NCBI GenBank assembly: GCA_900472675.1 | Contig: UCJA01000011.1 | Coordinates: 88,274-152,273 of the forward strand | Source: Hyphomicrobiales bacterium | GTDB lineage: Bacteria > Pseudomonadota > Alphaproteobacteria > Rhizobiales > Rhizobiaceae | Length of the DNA stretch: 64,000 nt | Reading direction: 5' to 3' | Part shown: one piece after another, positions 9,664 through 19,496 of the stretch | Position numbering within the stretch: the first letter of the stretch is position 1 | Layout of the letters: each line of letters starts with the position of its first letter | Notes under the pieces: model-generated | Databases searched by the model: none | The model's input: the letters and a program-made list of their open reading frames with translations, nothing else | What the model was told of the DNA's origin: nothing | Position numbers and translations under genes: made by a program

Positions 9664-10383
9664 ATGATGTTTTCCCCTCCGCTGGTGCCGGCGCGCCTCC
9701 TGCAGCGCTACAAACGCTTCCTGTTTGATGCGGTTCTCGCCGACGGCACGCCGTTTACGGGGTCATGCCCCAACACCGGCTCGATGCACGGGCTGACGGC
9801 GCCGGGGTCGAAGATCTGGGTTTCGCTGCACGACAGCCCGACGCGGAAGTATCGCCATATGTTCGAGATGGTGGAGGTCGCTGGAGAGATGATCGGCATC
9901 AATACCGGCCTACCGAACCGGCTGGCGGAAGAGGCAATCGTCGCGGGCCTGGTCCCGGCGCTCGATGGCTACCGCACGATTCGGCGCGAGCAGCGCTACG
10001 GGCGCAATTCGCGGATCGACCTTCTGCTGCAGGACGGCGACCTGCCACAGGCCTATGTGGAGGTGAAGAACGTCCATTTCAGCCGCAAGGCAGGGTTGGC
10101 TGAATTTCCAGACACAGTGACCAAGCGCGGGGCCAAGCATCTCGAGGAACTGGGCGACATGGCGGAACAGGGTCACCGGGCGGTGATGCTCTATCTGATC
10201 CAGCGCCACGACTGCACTTCCATGCGCATCTGCGACGATCTCGACCCCGCCTACGCTGCAGCCTTTGTCCGGGCAAGGGCACGGGGCGTGGAGGCCTATG
10301 CCCTGCGCTGCCGGGTGACGCCGCAGGAAATCGCTGCCACCGGACTGGTAGAGATAGACGAACCCGTCCCTGCTGCTTTATGA
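9664..10383 (+). CDS. sfsA: SfsA family protein (sugar fermentation stimulation protein)
   Basis: 239 residues, full family length. Typical segments: [14 protein letters not shown], the CPNTGSM motif, the restriction-endonuclease-like core (DLLLQDGD...[10 protein letters not shown]) and [15 protein letters not shown]. SfsA was named in E. coli as a DNA-binding stimulator of maltose genes; the EVK core suggests a nuclease-like fold, but the true role is unresolved. It starts 11 bases after phaC and is followed by map, so the three may share a transcript. Confidence 0.93.
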   Translation: MMFSPPLVPARLLQRYKRFLFDAVLADGTPFTGSCPNTGSMHGLTAPGSKIWVSLHDSPTRKYRHMFEMVEVAGEMIGINTGLPNRLAEEAIVAGLVPALDGYRTIRREQRYGRNSRIDLLLQDGDLPQAYVEVKNVHFSRKAGLAEFPDTVTKRGAKHLEELGDMAEQGHRAVMLYLIQRHDCTSMRICDDLDPAYAAAFVRARARGVEAYALRCRVTPQEIAATGLVEIDEPVPAAL

Positions 10384-10407
10384 ACGGGTAGTTGCGAGAG
10401 AGTGGTG

Positions 10408-11247
10408 ATGGTGAATTATATCGAGGCGGTCTCCGCCCCCCTGAAAAATACGGGCGCGATCCGGCTTTACGACACGGCGGATGATTTTGCCGGCATGCGC
10501 AAGGCTTGCCTGCTGACCGCACGCTGCCTCGACGAGCTCGCATCCATCGTCCAGCCTGGCATCACGACCGAGGCCATCGACCGCTTCGTGTTCGAGTTCG
10601 GGATGGACCACGGTGCGCTGCCCGCCACGCTGAACTACCGCGGCTACAAATATTCCGTCTGCACCTCGATCAACCATGTGGTCTGCCATGGCATGCCCGA
10701 CAACAAACCGCTGCGCGAGGGCGACGTGGTCAATATCGACGTGACCTATATTCTCGACGGCTGGCATGGCGACAGCAGCCGGATGTACCCGGTCGGCCAG
10801 ATCAAGCGCGCCGCCGAACGCCTGCTCGAGGTGACCTACGAATGCCTGCTTCGGGGTATCGCTGCCGTGCGGCCGGGCGCTCGCACCGGTGCGATCGGCG
10901 AAGCGATCCAGACCTATGCGGAAGCCGAACGCTGCTCCGTCGTGCGCGACTTCTGCGGACATGGCGTCGGCCGCCTGTTCCACGATTCGCCCAATATCCT
11001 GCATTACGGCCGCGCCGACGAGGGCCCGGAAATGAAGGAAGGGATGATCTTCACGATCGAGCCGATGATCAACCTCGGCAAGCCGCATGTGAAGGTGCTC
11101 TCCGACGGGTGGACAGCGGTCACCCGCGATCGCTCGCTCTCGGCACAGTACGAGCATGCCGTCGGCGTGACGGCGACCGGTTGCGAGGTCTTCACGCTTT
11201 CGCCCGCTGGCCTCGACCGGCCAGGCCTAGCTGCTTTGCCGAGGTGA
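10408..11247 (+). CDS. map: Methionine aminopeptidase, type I
   Basis: 279 residues from the ATG at 10408; GTG codons at 10402 and 10405 are in frame just before it, and GAGAGAG gives the ribosome site. The five metal ligands of type I enzymes are present: two Asp in [18 protein letters not shown], His in [11 protein letters not shown], Glu in TIEPMI and Glu in QYEHAVGV. The enzyme removes the initiator methionine from nascent proteins. The stop lies one base before the radC ATG, so translation is probably coupled. Confidence 0.96.
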   Translation: MVNYIEAVSAPLKNTGAIRLYDTADDFAGMRKACLLTARCLDELASIVQPGITTEAIDRFVFEFGMDHGALPATLNYRGYKYSVCTSINHVVCHGMPDNKPLREGDVVNIDVTYILDGWHGDSSRMYPVGQIKRAAERLLEVTYECLLRGIAAVRPGARTGAIGEAIQTYAEAERCSVVRDFCGHGVGRLFHDSPNILHYGRADEGPEMKEGMIFTIEPMINLGKPHVKVLSDGWTAVTRDRSLSAQYEHAVGVTATGCEVFTLSPAGLDRPGLAALPR

Positions 11248-11248
11248 G

Positions 11249-12052
11249 ATGACGAAGGGTCCTGCCCCGCCGCCGGACGACCTGAACTCCTTCCTGGAGG
11301 ATGAGCGCGGCTTTTTCGCCGAACAACTCGCAAAACCCAAAAACACCGGAAAAGTGCCGAGCCTGATCGACAACGGGCGCGTGGAACACTTCCATGGCCA
11401 TCGCGACCGGCTGCGCGAGAAATACCGGGAGCATGGCGATACTTCGCTTGCGGACTACGAGATCCTCGAGCTGCTGCTGTTCCGCTCCATTCCGCGGCGC
11501 GACACCAAGCCGCTTGCGAAGACGCTGATCTCGCGCTTCGGGAGCCTTGCAGGCGTGCTCGGCGCGCCGCTTGGCCTGTTGCAGGAGGTGAAGGGCATCG
11601 GCGAAGCGGTGGCGCTCGATCTGAAGCTGGTGGCGACCGTCGGGCAGCGCATGCTGAAAAGCGAGCTTCGTGAAAAGCAGGTGCTGTCGTCCTGGTCGGC
11701 GGTGATCGACTATTGCCACGCCGTCATGGCCTTCGAGACGCGTGAGCAATTCCGGATCCTGTTCCTCGACAAGCGCAACGTGCTGATCTCTGACGAAGTC
11801 CAGAGCCAGGGCACGGTCGACCACACGCCGGTCTATCCGCGCGAAGTGGTGCGCCGCGCGCTGGAGCTGTCCGCAACCGCCATCATCCTGGTCCACAATC
11901 ATCCCAGCGGCGATCCGACGCCGTCACGCGCCGACATCGACATGACCCGAACCATCGTCGACACGGCCAAGCCGCTTGGCATCACCGTCCACGACCATAT
12001 CATCGTGGGCAAGGACGGCCATGCCAGCCTGCGCGGACTGCAGCTGATCTAG
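11249..12052 (+). CDS. radC: RadC / JAB1-MPN domain protein
   Basis: 267 residues: helix-hairpin-helix region at about 60-130 ([23 protein letters not shown]) and a C-terminal JAMM metalloprotease-like domain with [14 protein letters not shown] (both His and the Asp of the zinc site present). The family name derives from an E. coli DNA repair claim that was later withdrawn; the biochemical role is unknown. About 45 N-terminal residues precede the usual RadC start. Translationally coupled to map. Confidence 0.94.
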   Translation: MTKGPAPPPDDLNSFLEDERGFFAEQLAKPKNTGKVPSLIDNGRVEHFHGHRDRLREKYREHGDTSLADYEILELLLFRSIPRRDTKPLAKTLISRFGSLAGVLGAPLGLLQEVKGIGEAVALDLKLVATVGQRMLKSELREKQVLSSWSAVIDYCHAVMAFETREQFRILFLDKRNVLISDEVQSQGTVDHTPVYPREVVRRALELSATAIILVHNHPSGDPTPSRADIDMTRTIVDTAKPLGITVHDHIIVGKDGHASLRGLQLI

Positions 12053-12249
12053 GCGATGATGCGCTTGGATCCGGCGGTCGATCACCCTCGCCCCGCGATA
12101 CGCTTTTGCGCATCGTCAATACCTGCCCAGGCTGCAGGCAAAGAAGGCAGCAACATCATTGCGCGTGATGCAATCAAACATTTAGATTAGCCTGATAGGG
12201 AAGAACCAAAGCAGCTAAGCCGCTGCAGAGTCCCGGATCGGAGCATCTC

Positions 12250-13737
12250 ATGAACGAATACGACCTCATCGTCGTTGGCAGCGGGCCTGCTGGCCGTCGC
12301 GCTGCCATTCAGGCCGCCAAGCTTGGAAAGAAGGTCGTCGTGATCGAGCAGGGCCGCCGGGTCGGCGGCGTGTCGGTCCATACCGGCACCATTCCTTCCA
12401 AGACCATGCGCGAAACGGCACTCAACCTGTCCGGCTGGCGCGAGCGCGGCTTTTACGGCAAGGCCTACCGCGTCAAGGAAGAGATCAGCGCCGAGGATCT
12501 GCGTCGCCGCCTGCTGATCACGCTCGACCATGAGGTCGAGGTGCTGGAGCATCAGTTTGCGCGCAATCGCGTACAGCACCTGCGCGGCAAGGCGAGCTTC
12601 GTCACGCCGGACACAATGCAGATCCTGAAGGACGACGGCGAAACCCTGCATGTGGTGGGCAAGAGCATTCTGCTCGCCGTCGGCACGCGGCCCTTCCGGC
12701 CGGACTCCATGCCGTTCGACGGCAAGACGGTGGTCGACAGCGACGAACTCCTGGAAATCCAGGCGCTGCCGCGCTCCATGGTGGTGATCGGCGCCGGCGT
12801 TATCGGCATCGAGTATGCGACGATCTTCAGCGCGCTCGACACGGCGGTGACCGTTATCGACCCGAAACCCACCATGCTGGAGTTCATCGACAAGGAGATT
12901 GTCGAGGACTTCACCTACCAGCTGCGCGACCGCAACATGAAGCTTCTGCTCGGCCAGAAGGCCGAGAAGGTGGAACGTCTGCCGGACGGCAAGGTGTCCG
13001 TGCAGGTCGATACGGGCCGGCGCATCATCACGGACATGGTGCTGTTTGCCGCGGGCCGAATCGGCGCAACGGATACGCTCAACCTGGCCGCCGCGGGCCT
13101 CGAAGCCGACAGCCGCGGGCGCCTCAAGGTGAACCCCGAGACCTTCCAGACCTCCGTGCCGCATATCTTTGCGGCCGGCGACGTGGTTGGCTTTCCAAGC
13201 CTTGCCTCGACTTCCATGGAACAGGGCCGTATCGCTGCCCGTGTCGCCGTCGGTGCGATCGGCATGGAGCCGCAGAAGTATTTTCCCTATGGCATCTATG
13301 CGGTACCGGAAATCTCCACCTGCGGGTTGACCGAGGAAGAGATGAAGGAGCGCGGCATTCCCTACGAATGCGGCATCGCCCGCTTTCGGGAAACCTCGCG
13401 CGGTCATATCATGGGGCTGGAAAGCGGCCTGCTGAAGCTGATCTTCTCGCTGAAGACGCGGCGCCTGCTAGGCGTCCACATCGTCGGCGAAGGTGCCACC
13501 GAGCTCGTGCACATCGGTCAGGCGGTGCTAAACCTGAAGGGCACGGTCGAGTACTTCGTGGAAAACACGTTCAACTATCCGACGCTCGCCGAAGCCTACA
13601 AGATCGCCGGCCTCGACGCGTGGAACCGGATGGGCGAGATTTCCAAGGAAGCGCCCTCTCCTTCCACGCAGCCGCAGGATCCGCTGGTTGCGGAAGTCAC
13701 GACGCCTGCCGTGGCAGAAAGCACTCCTGCCGAATAA
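12250..13737 (+). CDS. sthA: Soluble pyridine nucleotide transhydrogenase
   Basis: 495 residues of the pyridine-nucleotide disulfide oxidoreductase fold: FAD motif VVGSGPAGRRAA near the N-terminus, NAD(P) motif VIGAGVIGIEYA mid-protein, GRIGATDTLNL and the FAD ribityl motif IFAAGDVVG. The site where disulfide reductases carry their redox cysteines reads VSVHTGTIPSKTMRE and lacks both, which is diagnostic for SthA rather than lipoamide or mercuric reductase. It transfers hydride between NADPH and NAD+. The last 30 residues are a Ser/Pro/Ala tail. It stands alone with a 197-base upstream region. Confidence 0.95.
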   Translation: MNEYDLIVVGSGPAGRRAAIQAAKLGKKVVVIEQGRRVGGVSVHTGTIPSKTMRETALNLSGWRERGFYGKAYRVKEEISAEDLRRRLLITLDHEVEVLEHQFARNRVQHLRGKASFVTPDTMQILKDDGETLHVVGKSILLAVGTRPFRPDSMPFDGKTVVDSDELLEIQALPRSMVVIGAGVIGIEYATIFSALDTAVTVIDPKPTMLEFIDKEIVEDFTYQLRDRNMKLLLGQKAEKVERLPDGKVSVQVDTGRRIITDMVLFAAGRIGATDTLNLAAAGLEADSRGRLKVNPETFQTSVPHIFAAGDVVGFPSLASTSMEQGRIAARVAVGAIGMEPQKYFPYGIYAVPEISTCGLTEEEMKERGIPYECGIARFRETSRGHIMGLESGLLKLIFSLKTRRLLGVHIVGEGATELVHIGQAVLNLKGTVEYFVENTFNYPTLAEAYKIAGLDAWNRMGEISKEAPSPSTQPQDPLVAEVTTPAVAESTPAE

Positions 13738-13866
13738 TGTTGCCGCGGCCCGCACTCAGTGGCGGGCCCGGCCTCCTGCTCTATGTCGCAGTGCCGGCCG
13801 TCAGTCTCGCGATGATCCGCCGGAGACGCCGTTCACAGCGCACTCCCGCTCTAAATTCCAGGCATG

Positions 13867-13902
13867 AAAAAAGCCGCGTCGGATGACGCGGCTTTGATTT
13901 TT
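13867..13902. terminator. Bidirectional terminator between sthA and rpsD
   Basis: Perfect 11-bp stem AAAGCCGCGTC / GACGCGGCTTT with a GGAT loop, flanked by six A on the left (a T-run for rpsD on the minus strand) and ATTTTTT on the right. Confidence 0.9.
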
Positions 13903-13931
13903 CCGTCAACGGCGCCCCGAAGGGCTTGCCA

Positions 13932-14549
13932 TTAACGCGAGTAGAATTCGACGACCAGCTGCGGTTCCATGATGACGGCGTAAGGCACGTCGGACAGGGT
14001 CGGCACGCGGGCGAAGGTTGCAACCATCTTGTTGTGGTCGACTTCGATGTAGTCCGGAACGTCGCGTTCAGCCAGCGACACGGCTTCCAGAACCGTGGTC
14101 AGCTGCTTTGACTTCTGGCGCACTTCGACCACGTCGCCGGCCTTGCAACGGTAGGAACCGATGTTGACCTTGACGCCGTTGACGGTGACGTGGCCGTGGT
14201 TGACGAACTGACGGGCAGCGAAGACAGTCGGTACGAACTTGGCGCGGTATACAACCGCATCAAGACGCGACTCGAGCAGGCCGATCAGGTTCTCGGAGGT
14301 GTCACCCTTGCGACGGTTGGCTTCGTCGTAGATCGAGCGGAACTGCTTTTCGCGCAGGTCGCCGTAGTAGCCCTTCAGCTTCTGCTTGGCGCGCAGCTGC
14401 ACGCCGAAGTCGGAAAGCTTGCCCTTGCGGCGCTGACCGTGCTGGCCAGGACCGTATTCGCGGCGGTTAACCGGCGACTTCGGGCGGCCCCAGATGTTCT
14501 CGCCCATACGGCGATCGATTTTGTACTTGGATGATGCGCGCTTGCTCAT
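13932..14549 (-). CDS. rpsD: 30S ribosomal protein S4
   Basis: 205 residues from the ATG at 14549 ([14 protein letters not shown]). Full-length S4 with the S4 RNA-binding domain at about 95-155 ([31 protein letters not shown]) and the conserved end VVEFYSR. S4 is a primary 16S rRNA-binding protein of the small subunit. Here it is monocistronic and not in the alpha operon, as in other rhizobia. A short stem-loop lies in its leader (14572-14595). Confidence 0.98.
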   Translation of the reverse strand: MSKRASSKYKIDRRMGENIWGRPKSPVNRREYGPGQHGQRRKGKLSDFGVQLRAKQKLKGYYGDLREKQFRSIYDEANRRKGDTSENLIGLLESRLDAVVYRAKFVPTVFAARQFVNHGHVTVNGVKVNIGSYRCKAGDVVEVRQKSKQLTTVLEAVSLAERDVPDYIEVDHNKMVATFARVPTLSDVPYAVIMEPQLVVEFYSR

Positions 14550-14571
14550 CGTGATTCCCTTCATAGCGTTA

Positions 14572-14595
14572 GACCAGTCCGTTGCCAGACTGGTT
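14572..14595 (-). other. Stem-loop in the rpsD 5' leader
   Basis: On the minus strand ACCAGTC and GACTGGT form a 7-bp stem with the 8-nt loop TGGCAACG, ending about 23 bases before the rpsD ATG. It has no T-run. S4 autoregulates by binding its own leader in E. coli, so a regulatory role is possible but unproven. Confidence 0.35.
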
Positions 14596-14688
14596 CAAGG
14601 AAACACGCCCTCCTCTGAGTTCCGATTTAGGACCTCTGACAGGCTTCTCACGAAAGCGACCGGAGAAAACCACGGGACATGTCAAATG

Positions 14689-14716
14689 AAACACCGGGCG
14701 TTGCCACCCGGTGTTG
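14689..14716 (-). terminator. Possible terminator of phoA
   Basis: A 9-bp stem AACACCGGG / CCCGGTGTT lies 56 bases past the phoA stop; the tail TCATTT is only weakly T-rich. Confidence 0.4.
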
Positions 14717-14771
14717 CTGGGTCTTTAGGGGCATGCGGCGCGGAAGTCAACAGTTGCGCGCCGCTTGAAGC

Positions 14772-16223
14772 CTATTTCATTGCGGCTTTCTGCTTCAGGC
14801 TCAGCGCATCGCTGATCGTGTAGAACAGATCCGTCTGGTCCGTCAGGCCGGTGACGTTGGCGCCGCGCGGGCCATAGGCTGCAATGCGCAGCTGGCTGCC
14901 GGTGTGGCCCTGGTCGTCGGCGCTGTCGGAATTGCCGTAGCTGACCGCCATGACTGCGCCGTCCTTGGTCATCAGCGCTTCGGTCAGGCCAGGGGCCTTT
15001 TCTGCTGCGTCGATGATCTGGCTGGCATGGGCGTGGTCGGCGGTGACGATGACGAGCGTGTGGCCGTCAGCCTTGGCGAACTTCAGCGCTTCCTGGACAG
15101 CTTCGTCCAGGTCTACCGTTTCGCCGATCTGGCCGCATGGGTTGGCGGCATGATCCTGCTTGTCGATGGAAGCGCCTTCCACCTGCAGGAAGAAGCCCTT
15201 GTCATTGCCCTTCAAGAGGTCGATCGCCTTGGTGGTCATCTGCGAAAGCGTCGGCGTGGACGCCGTGCGCTTTTCGTTCGGCTTGCAGGTGACCGGCTCT
15301 TTTTCAATATTGCCGTAGTGGCTGGCCTTGGGGCCTTCCCAGCGAACCGGCATGTTGCCGTCGGCAAACAGGCCGAGAAGCGGTTGGCTGTCGCCGGCCT
15401 TGGTGACGGCCTGCATCTCGTCGAGGTTGGTGACAATCTTGTAGCCGCGAGCTTCGGCCTGTTCCTTGAGCGTCTTGTCCTTCCACTCGCCTGCACGGGC
15501 GGTTTCAGTAAAGCTCTTGGCGCCGCCGCCGAGGGTGACGTCGGCACGGGCGTTGATGAGCTGTTCGGTGATGGAGCCAAGACCACCATTTTCCAGAGCG
15601 TTGGTCGGGCATTTTTCAGCGGTCGAGGACGGCGCGTAGCACTTGCGCTGCGTCACATGAGCGATCTGCACGGCCGGCGTCGCATCCTGCAGCTCGGCGG
15701 TCGAGACGTTGCCGGTGGCGATGCCCGCAGCCTTTGCCATTTCGAGCAGGGTCTGGTGCGGCTGTTCCTTGATGTCCACGCCGATCGCGCCGTTGTAGCT
15801 CTTCACGCCGGTTGCCCAGGCGGTGCCGGAGGCTGCCGAGTCGGTCACGTAGGTCGGCTTGCCCGTCTTCTTGTCGAGCGAATAATGGGTGTACTGGCCG
15901 GTGATCGGCAGGGCATCGATACCGGCGAAGAACTGGCCGGCGCCGACTGCGTAGTTACGGGCCACGGTGATTTCCGAATCGCCCATGCCATCGCCGATCA
16001 ACAGGATGACGTTCTTCGGCTTGCCGTCGACGATGGAAGCGCGGAAGGCTTCGGTGATGTCGCCGGTCAGGCGGCGGGCGCCACCCGGCTGGCTGAGTTC
16101 GCCCTGGGCAGCGCGCTGCATGAGCTTGTCGGCATCCTGCGCATGGGCGACGAACGCTGCGGAAGACGCAAGCAGGGACGCAGCAAGAAGGACGGAAACG
16201 GAACGGCGATTGGCTAAGCGCAT
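14772..16223 (-). CDS. phoA: Alkaline phosphatase PhoA
   Basis: 483 residues from the ATG at 16223, eight bases after AGGAG. A Sec signal peptide ends around AFVAHAQD. Catalytic marks: [10 protein letters not shown] (metal Asp78), [11 protein letters not shown] (nucleophile Ser129), [10 protein letters not shown] and DDQGHTGSQ (zinc His/Asp residues). It is a periplasmic zinc/magnesium phosphomonoesterase that releases phosphate from organic esters. Two cysteines ([13 protein letters not shown]) can form a disulfide. A Pho-box-like element lies 64-81 bases upstream of the ATG, implying PhoB control. Confidence 0.95.
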   Translation of the reverse strand: MRLANRRSVSVLLAASLLASSAAFVAHAQDADKLMQRAAQGELSQPGGARRLTGDITEAFRASIVDGKPKNVILLIGDGMGDSEITVARNYAVGAGQFFAGIDALPITGQYTHYSLDKKTGKPTYVTDSAASGTAWATGVKSYNGAIGVDIKEQPHQTLLEMAKAAGIATGNVSTAELQDATPAVQIAHVTQRKCYAPSSTAEKCPTNALENGGLGSITEQLINARADVTLGGGAKSFTETARAGEWKDKTLKEQAEARGYKIVTNLDEMQAVTKAGDSQPLLGLFADGNMPVRWEGPKASHYGNIEKEPVTCKPNEKRTASTPTLSQMTTKAIDLLKGNDKGFFLQVEGASIDKQDHAANPCGQIGETVDLDEAVQEALKFAKADGHTLVIVTADHAHASQIIDAAEKAPGLTEALMTKDGAVMAVSYGNSDSADDQGHTGSQLRIAAYGPRGANVTGLTDQTDLFYTISDALSLKQKAAMK

Positions 16224-16286
16224 GGCGTGCACTCCTGTAGCGGGTGAGTTGGCTCGCCCGCTCTACCCCCGCTGCGTGTAGCGGAT

Positions 16287-16304
16287 GTGACAGCAGCGTG
16301 AAAT
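16287..16304 (-). promoter_or_regulatory. Candidate Pho box upstream of phoA
   Basis: The minus strand reads ATTTCACGCTGCTGTCAC, two 7-mers with 11-base periodicity resembling the PhoB consensus CTGTCAT-N4-CTGTCAT (second half 6 of 7, first half about 4-5 of 7). It sits just past the stop of the gene upstream and in the right place relative to phoA. Confidence 0.5.
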
Positions 16305-16307
16305 GCG

Positions 16308-17828
16308 CTACTCGGCCGCCAAGCCGGCCTCAGCGCCATCCGGTGCATCGGCGCTTCCCGGTGCAGTCTCCGCCTGGAGATCGGGAAAAGCAACGATCCG
16401 CTTGCCGGAAAAATCCGAATGCACGACGACCAGGCCCTGCTCCTCGAAATAGCCGAGCAGGCGGCGAGCCCTTCTCGCGGAATGGGTGCCGTAGGCGCGG
16501 GCAATGCGGGCATCTGATGGGCAGGGTTCGCCTGTCAGGGCCGCCTTCGCCATCATCAGGAACACACCCTGAAGGTCGTCGGATACCGAATTCGACAGGG
16601 ACAGCACCGTTTCCCAGGCCTCGCTTGCCGCCATCGCGGCATCGACGCCGGACCTTGCGATCGCGGTGCGCCGGCGAAATTCGCCCAGCGACAACGGCGG
16701 GCCGGGCAGCCGGCGCATGCGGGAACGCACGAGGAAATCCTGAAACAGCACGGCATCGGTGCGGTAGGCCGATTGCGGATCGTCGAGGATCTCCGACATC
16801 ACGGCCATCAGTCTGTCTTCCCGCTCCTCGGCCGACAGGACCGGCTGGGGAGTGCGGGGCTCTGCTGCGGCAAGCGGCATGGCAGCCGGCGTGGAGCGTG
16901 ACAGTTCGGCCAGGATATCCGTCGTCGGACGCGGCGCCGGCGTGGCACGTCTTGCCACCAGCGGACGGGTAAATTCTTCCGGGTCGGGCGTGAAAATCAG
17001 GTCCTCGACGTCTTCATAGGCTTCCGGCAGCGGCATGAGTTTCGGGCTGGACGATCGCGCCGAGGTTTCGACATTTCCGATCACGATCGGCATCGGACGG
17101 CGCGACAGGGCTGGTCCGAGGGCCACGAAATTGCCGCGCTTGAGGTCACGGAACATCTCCGCCTGGCGGCGGTCCATGCCAAGCAGGTCGGCGGCGCGGG
17201 CCATGTCGATATCGAGAAAGGTGCGGCCCATCAGGAAGTTGGAGGCTTCCGCTGCCACGTTCTTGGCAAGCTTGGCCAGCCGCTGGGTGGCGATAACACC
17301 GGCGAGGCCACGCTTGCGGCCCCGGCACATCAGGTTGGTCATGGCACCGAGCGACTGCTTGCGTGCCTCTTCGGACACATCGCCGGCGACGGCGGGGGCA
17401 AACATCTGCGCCTCGTCGACTACCACCAGGACCGGGTACCAGTAGTCACGATCGGCATCGAACAGGCCATTGAGGAAGGCGGCCGCGGCCCGCATCTGTT
17501 CCTCGAGATCGAGCCCTTCGAGTGTCAGCACGCAGGAGACACGGTTCTTGCGGATGCGGTTGGCGATGCCGGAAAGCTCGGCCTCCGACCGCTCGCCGTC
17601 CACGACGACATGCCCGTATTTCTCGGACAGGGTGACGAAATCGCCTTCGGGATCGATGACCACCTGCTGCACCCAGGGTGCCGACTGCTCGAGCAGGCGC
17701 CGCAGAAGATGCGACTTGCCGGAGCCGGAATTGCCCTGCACAAGCAGGCGCGTCGCCAGAAGCTCCTCGATATCGAGCGAAGCGGGCGTACCGCCCGCCA
17801 CGGTTCCCATATCGATTCCAACCTGCAC
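16308..17828 (-). CDS. HerA-like P-loop ATPase (DUF87-type)
   Basis: 506 residues from a GTG at 17828 (GAGG seven bases upstream). Walker A is QGNSGSGKSH at about 32-41, Walker B is VLVVVDEAQMF, followed by GRKRGLAGVIATQR, the sensor region of the HerA/FtsK superfamily. The C-terminal half (about 310-506) has a winged-helix-like segment (DARIARAYGTHSARRARRLLGYFEEQG). HerA proteins are hexameric DNA translocases that usually work with NurA nucleases; no nuclease gene is adjacent. Its function in rhizobia is unassigned. Upstream of phoA on the same strand, but the Pho box suggests separate control. Confidence 0.82.
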   Translation of the reverse strand: MQVGIDMGTVAGGTPASLDIEELLATRLLVQGNSGSGKSHLLRRLLEQSAPWVQQVVIDPEGDFVTLSEKYGHVVVDGERSEAELSGIANRIRKNRVSCVLTLEGLDLEEQMRAAAAFLNGLFDADRDYWYPVLVVVDEAQMFAPAVAGDVSEEARKQSLGAMTNLMCRGRKRGLAGVIATQRLAKLAKNVAAEASNFLMGRTFLDIDMARAADLLGMDRRQAEMFRDLKRGNFVALGPALSRRPMPIVIGNVETSARSSSPKLMPLPEAYEDVEDLIFTPDPEEFTRPLVARRATPAPRPTTDILAELSRSTPAAMPLAAAEPRTPQPVLSAEEREDRLMAVMSEILDDPQSAYRTDAVLFQDFLVRSRMRRLPGPPLSLGEFRRRTAIARSGVDAAMAASEAWETVLSLSNSVSDDLQGVFLMMAKAALTGEPCPSDARIARAYGTHSARRARRLLGYFEEQGLVVVHSDFSGKRIVAFPDLQAETAPGSADAPDGAEAGLAAE

Positions 17829-17982
17829 CTTAAAACCTCGTAAGCCGTATTCCGGTGGCGACCAATGGCGCCAACTTTCGACGTCTAGCAGAGATCAGGA
17901 TTCGTTTCGCGGGGCAACATCAAGAATGCACAGGCTTTGCGGCTGGTTCAGGCTGCCGCCCGGCGGAGGTCGAGCGACAGAT

Positions 17983-18018
17983 ATCCATCCTCCTGCTGTT
18001 TCTGGCAGGAGGATGGAT
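17983..18018. repeat. Perfect 14-bp inverted repeat
   Basis: Arms 17983-17996 (ATCCATCCTCCTGC) and 18005-18018 with an 8-base loop. It lies in the 50-85 bases past the stop of the DUF1127 gene. Neither side has a T-run, so it is not a standard intrinsic terminator. Confidence 0.85.
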
Positions 18019-18068
18019 GAGACAGGCTGCCTAGCCGCTCAGAAGCCGGCGCACCGGCGGCCCGCGGG

Positions 18069-18311
18069 TCACAGCTGTGACCTCCTGTGGCCGAAGCCGA
18101 TCGGCTCACCGATGAGGCGACGCCCCAGTGTGCGGTCGACCGGCTCCACGCCGATATCGCGCAACATGTGATCGTCGAGATCCTGGAGGCTGTTGACCGC
18201 GTGACGGCGGCGGAAGGCAGAAGCGAACAGGGCGTGCGCGATCCTCCAGAACCCGTATTCGCGATGCAGATCGTCGACAGCGTCGACAACCATAAGCTGT
18301 GCTTTGGACAT
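18069..18311 (-). CDS. DUF1127 domain protein
   Basis: 80 residues from the ATG at 18311 (MSKAQLMVVDAVDDLHREYG). Residues 33-66 carry the DUF1127 core: basic/aromatic helix (FASAFRRRHAVNSL) followed by LQDLDDHMLRDIGVEP, the family's 'L-D-L-DIG' signature. DUF1127 proteins are small, Arg-rich and RNA-binding where tested, often stress-induced. The N-terminal 30 residues are extra compared with the micro-versions at 31.9 and 32.3 kb. An upstream in-frame ATG at 18366 is less likely. Confidence 0.82.
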   Translation of the reverse strand: MSKAQLMVVDAVDDLHREYGFWRIAHALFASAFRRRHAVNSLQDLDDHMLRDIGVEPVDRTLGRRLIGEPIGFGHRRSQL

Positions 18312-18452
18312 GGGTCTTCGTTCCCGCGGCGTCGCAGCGGCGGGTCCTTTCAAGGGTGTGGAAGACACGCGTCAGCGCGACGATGCCACACGGACATGCG
18401 CGATGCCGACTTGCGTCAACCTGGTTGAGAAAATGGTCGTAAGGTTATGAGA

Positions 18453-18563
18453 TTAGGCGGAATACGCCTGTCGGGGGCAAACATCGATCGTGCCGGAAAG
18501 CAGTCGGGTTCGGGTTGCCACATATCCGCCAGAGAGGCGCATCGCGGAGATAAAATCTGTCAT
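18453..18563 (-). CDS. 36-residue small protein with strong ribosome-binding site
   Basis: The ATG at 18563 is preceded by AAAGGAGG, an almost perfect Shine-Dalgarno site with a seven-base spacer. The frame encodes MTDFISAMRLSGGYVATRTR and 16 more residues ending QAYSA, then TAA. No family recognised. Net charge is about +1 to +2, with one Cys. It lies 141 bases upstream of the DUF1127 gene on the same strand and could be its leader or an independent micro-protein. The call rests on the ribosome site and position, not on homology. Confidence 0.5.
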   Translation of the reverse strand: MTDFISAMRLSGGYVATRTRLLSGTIDVCPRQAYSA

Positions 18564-18695
18564 GGGTGCGCCTCCTTTCAATAGAATTGCGGATTGAGAG
18601 AAATTGGCATAGCTCATCGACACGGACAAGAGTGCAATCTGCGTTTGCAGAGGATCGCGGCGGAGTGTTGCAAATGCGCACCAGCCGCCGGTGGG

Positions 18696-19496
18696 TCAGC
18701 GGCTGCGGAGACCAAAGCCCTGGATTAGACGGGTAGTCGCGAAATCCGGCGTTCCGGCTGTGAAGACGGCAAAGTCGTAGTCTTCCGGATGCACGGCGCC
18801 CTCGACCTGCGGGACCTTGCGACGGGCCTGGCGAGCGATCGCCTCTGCCGGATCGAGCCAATCGACCGGCCAGGGTGCCAGCCGGCGAAACAGGTTGGCC
18901 ATGAAAGGATAGTGGGTGCAGGCAAGGACGACGATGTCCGTCCTGCGGCCATCCTTCTCCACGAAGCAGGGGGAGATCTCGGCCAGCACGGCCTCGTCGG
19001 ACAGCGGCTCGCCGCGGATATAGGCTTCGGCCATGCGAGCGAGGTTTTCCGAGCCGACCAGCCGCACATGACATTGCGTGGCGAAGGACTGGATCAGGTC
19101 GCGGGTATAGGCGCGCTTAACCGTTCCGGGCGTTGCCAGCACCGAGACAAGGCCCGATCGCGTGCGCTCGGCGGCGGGCTTGATGGCCGGTACCGTGCCG
19201 ACAAAGGTCATCTGCGGGAAGGCTTCGCGAAGGGCGGCGCCTGCCAGGGTGAATGCCGTGTTGCAGGCGACAATGCAGATCTCCGGCGCGTAGTCGGCGA
19301 TCAGCGTCTCGAACAGGGTGAGGATGCGCGCTTTCAGCGCGTCCTCTTCCCAACTGCCATAGGGAAAGGCTGCGTCATCGGCGACATAGATAAAGCCCCG
19401 TTCCGGCATGAGCACGCGGGCTTCGCGCAGGACGGTCAGACCGCCGATGCCCGAATCGAACATCAGGATGGGTTTCAGGTCACTCGTCGCTGCCAT
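18696..19496 (-). CDS. murI: Glutamate racemase
   Basis: 266 residues from the ATG at 19496. Catalytic motifs: [11 protein letters not shown] (substrate Asp/Ser), VACNTAF (first catalytic Cys) and LACTHYPF (second Cys). It makes D-glutamate for peptidoglycan. The start codon lies 17 bases inside the 3' end of trmJ, so the two genes overlap and are probably coupled. Confidence 0.95.
   Translation of the reverse strand: MAATSDLKPILMFDSGIGGLTVLREARVLMPERGFIYVADDAAFPYGSWEEDALKARILTLFETLIADYAPEICIVACNTAFTLAGAALREAFPQMTFVGTVPAIKPAAERTRSGLVSVLATPGTVKRAYTRDLIQSFATQCHVRLVGSENLARMAEAYIRGEPLSDEAVLAEISPCFVEKDGRRTDIVVLACTHYPFMANLFRRLAPWPVDWLDPAEAIARQARRKVPQVEGAVHPEDYDFAVFTAGTPDFATTRLIQGFGLRSR

Noticed and set aside
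12053..12249. Imperfect inverted repeat GATGATGCGC...GCGCATCGTC between radC and sthA
   Set aside because: Arms are separated by about 40 bases with a mismatch and no T-run; too weak to call a terminator or an operator.
16308..17828. HerA-like ATPase as part of a defence system
   Set aside because: HerA homologues occur in defence loci with nucleases or Sir2 proteins, but here the neighbours are housekeeping genes and no partner nuclease is adjacent.
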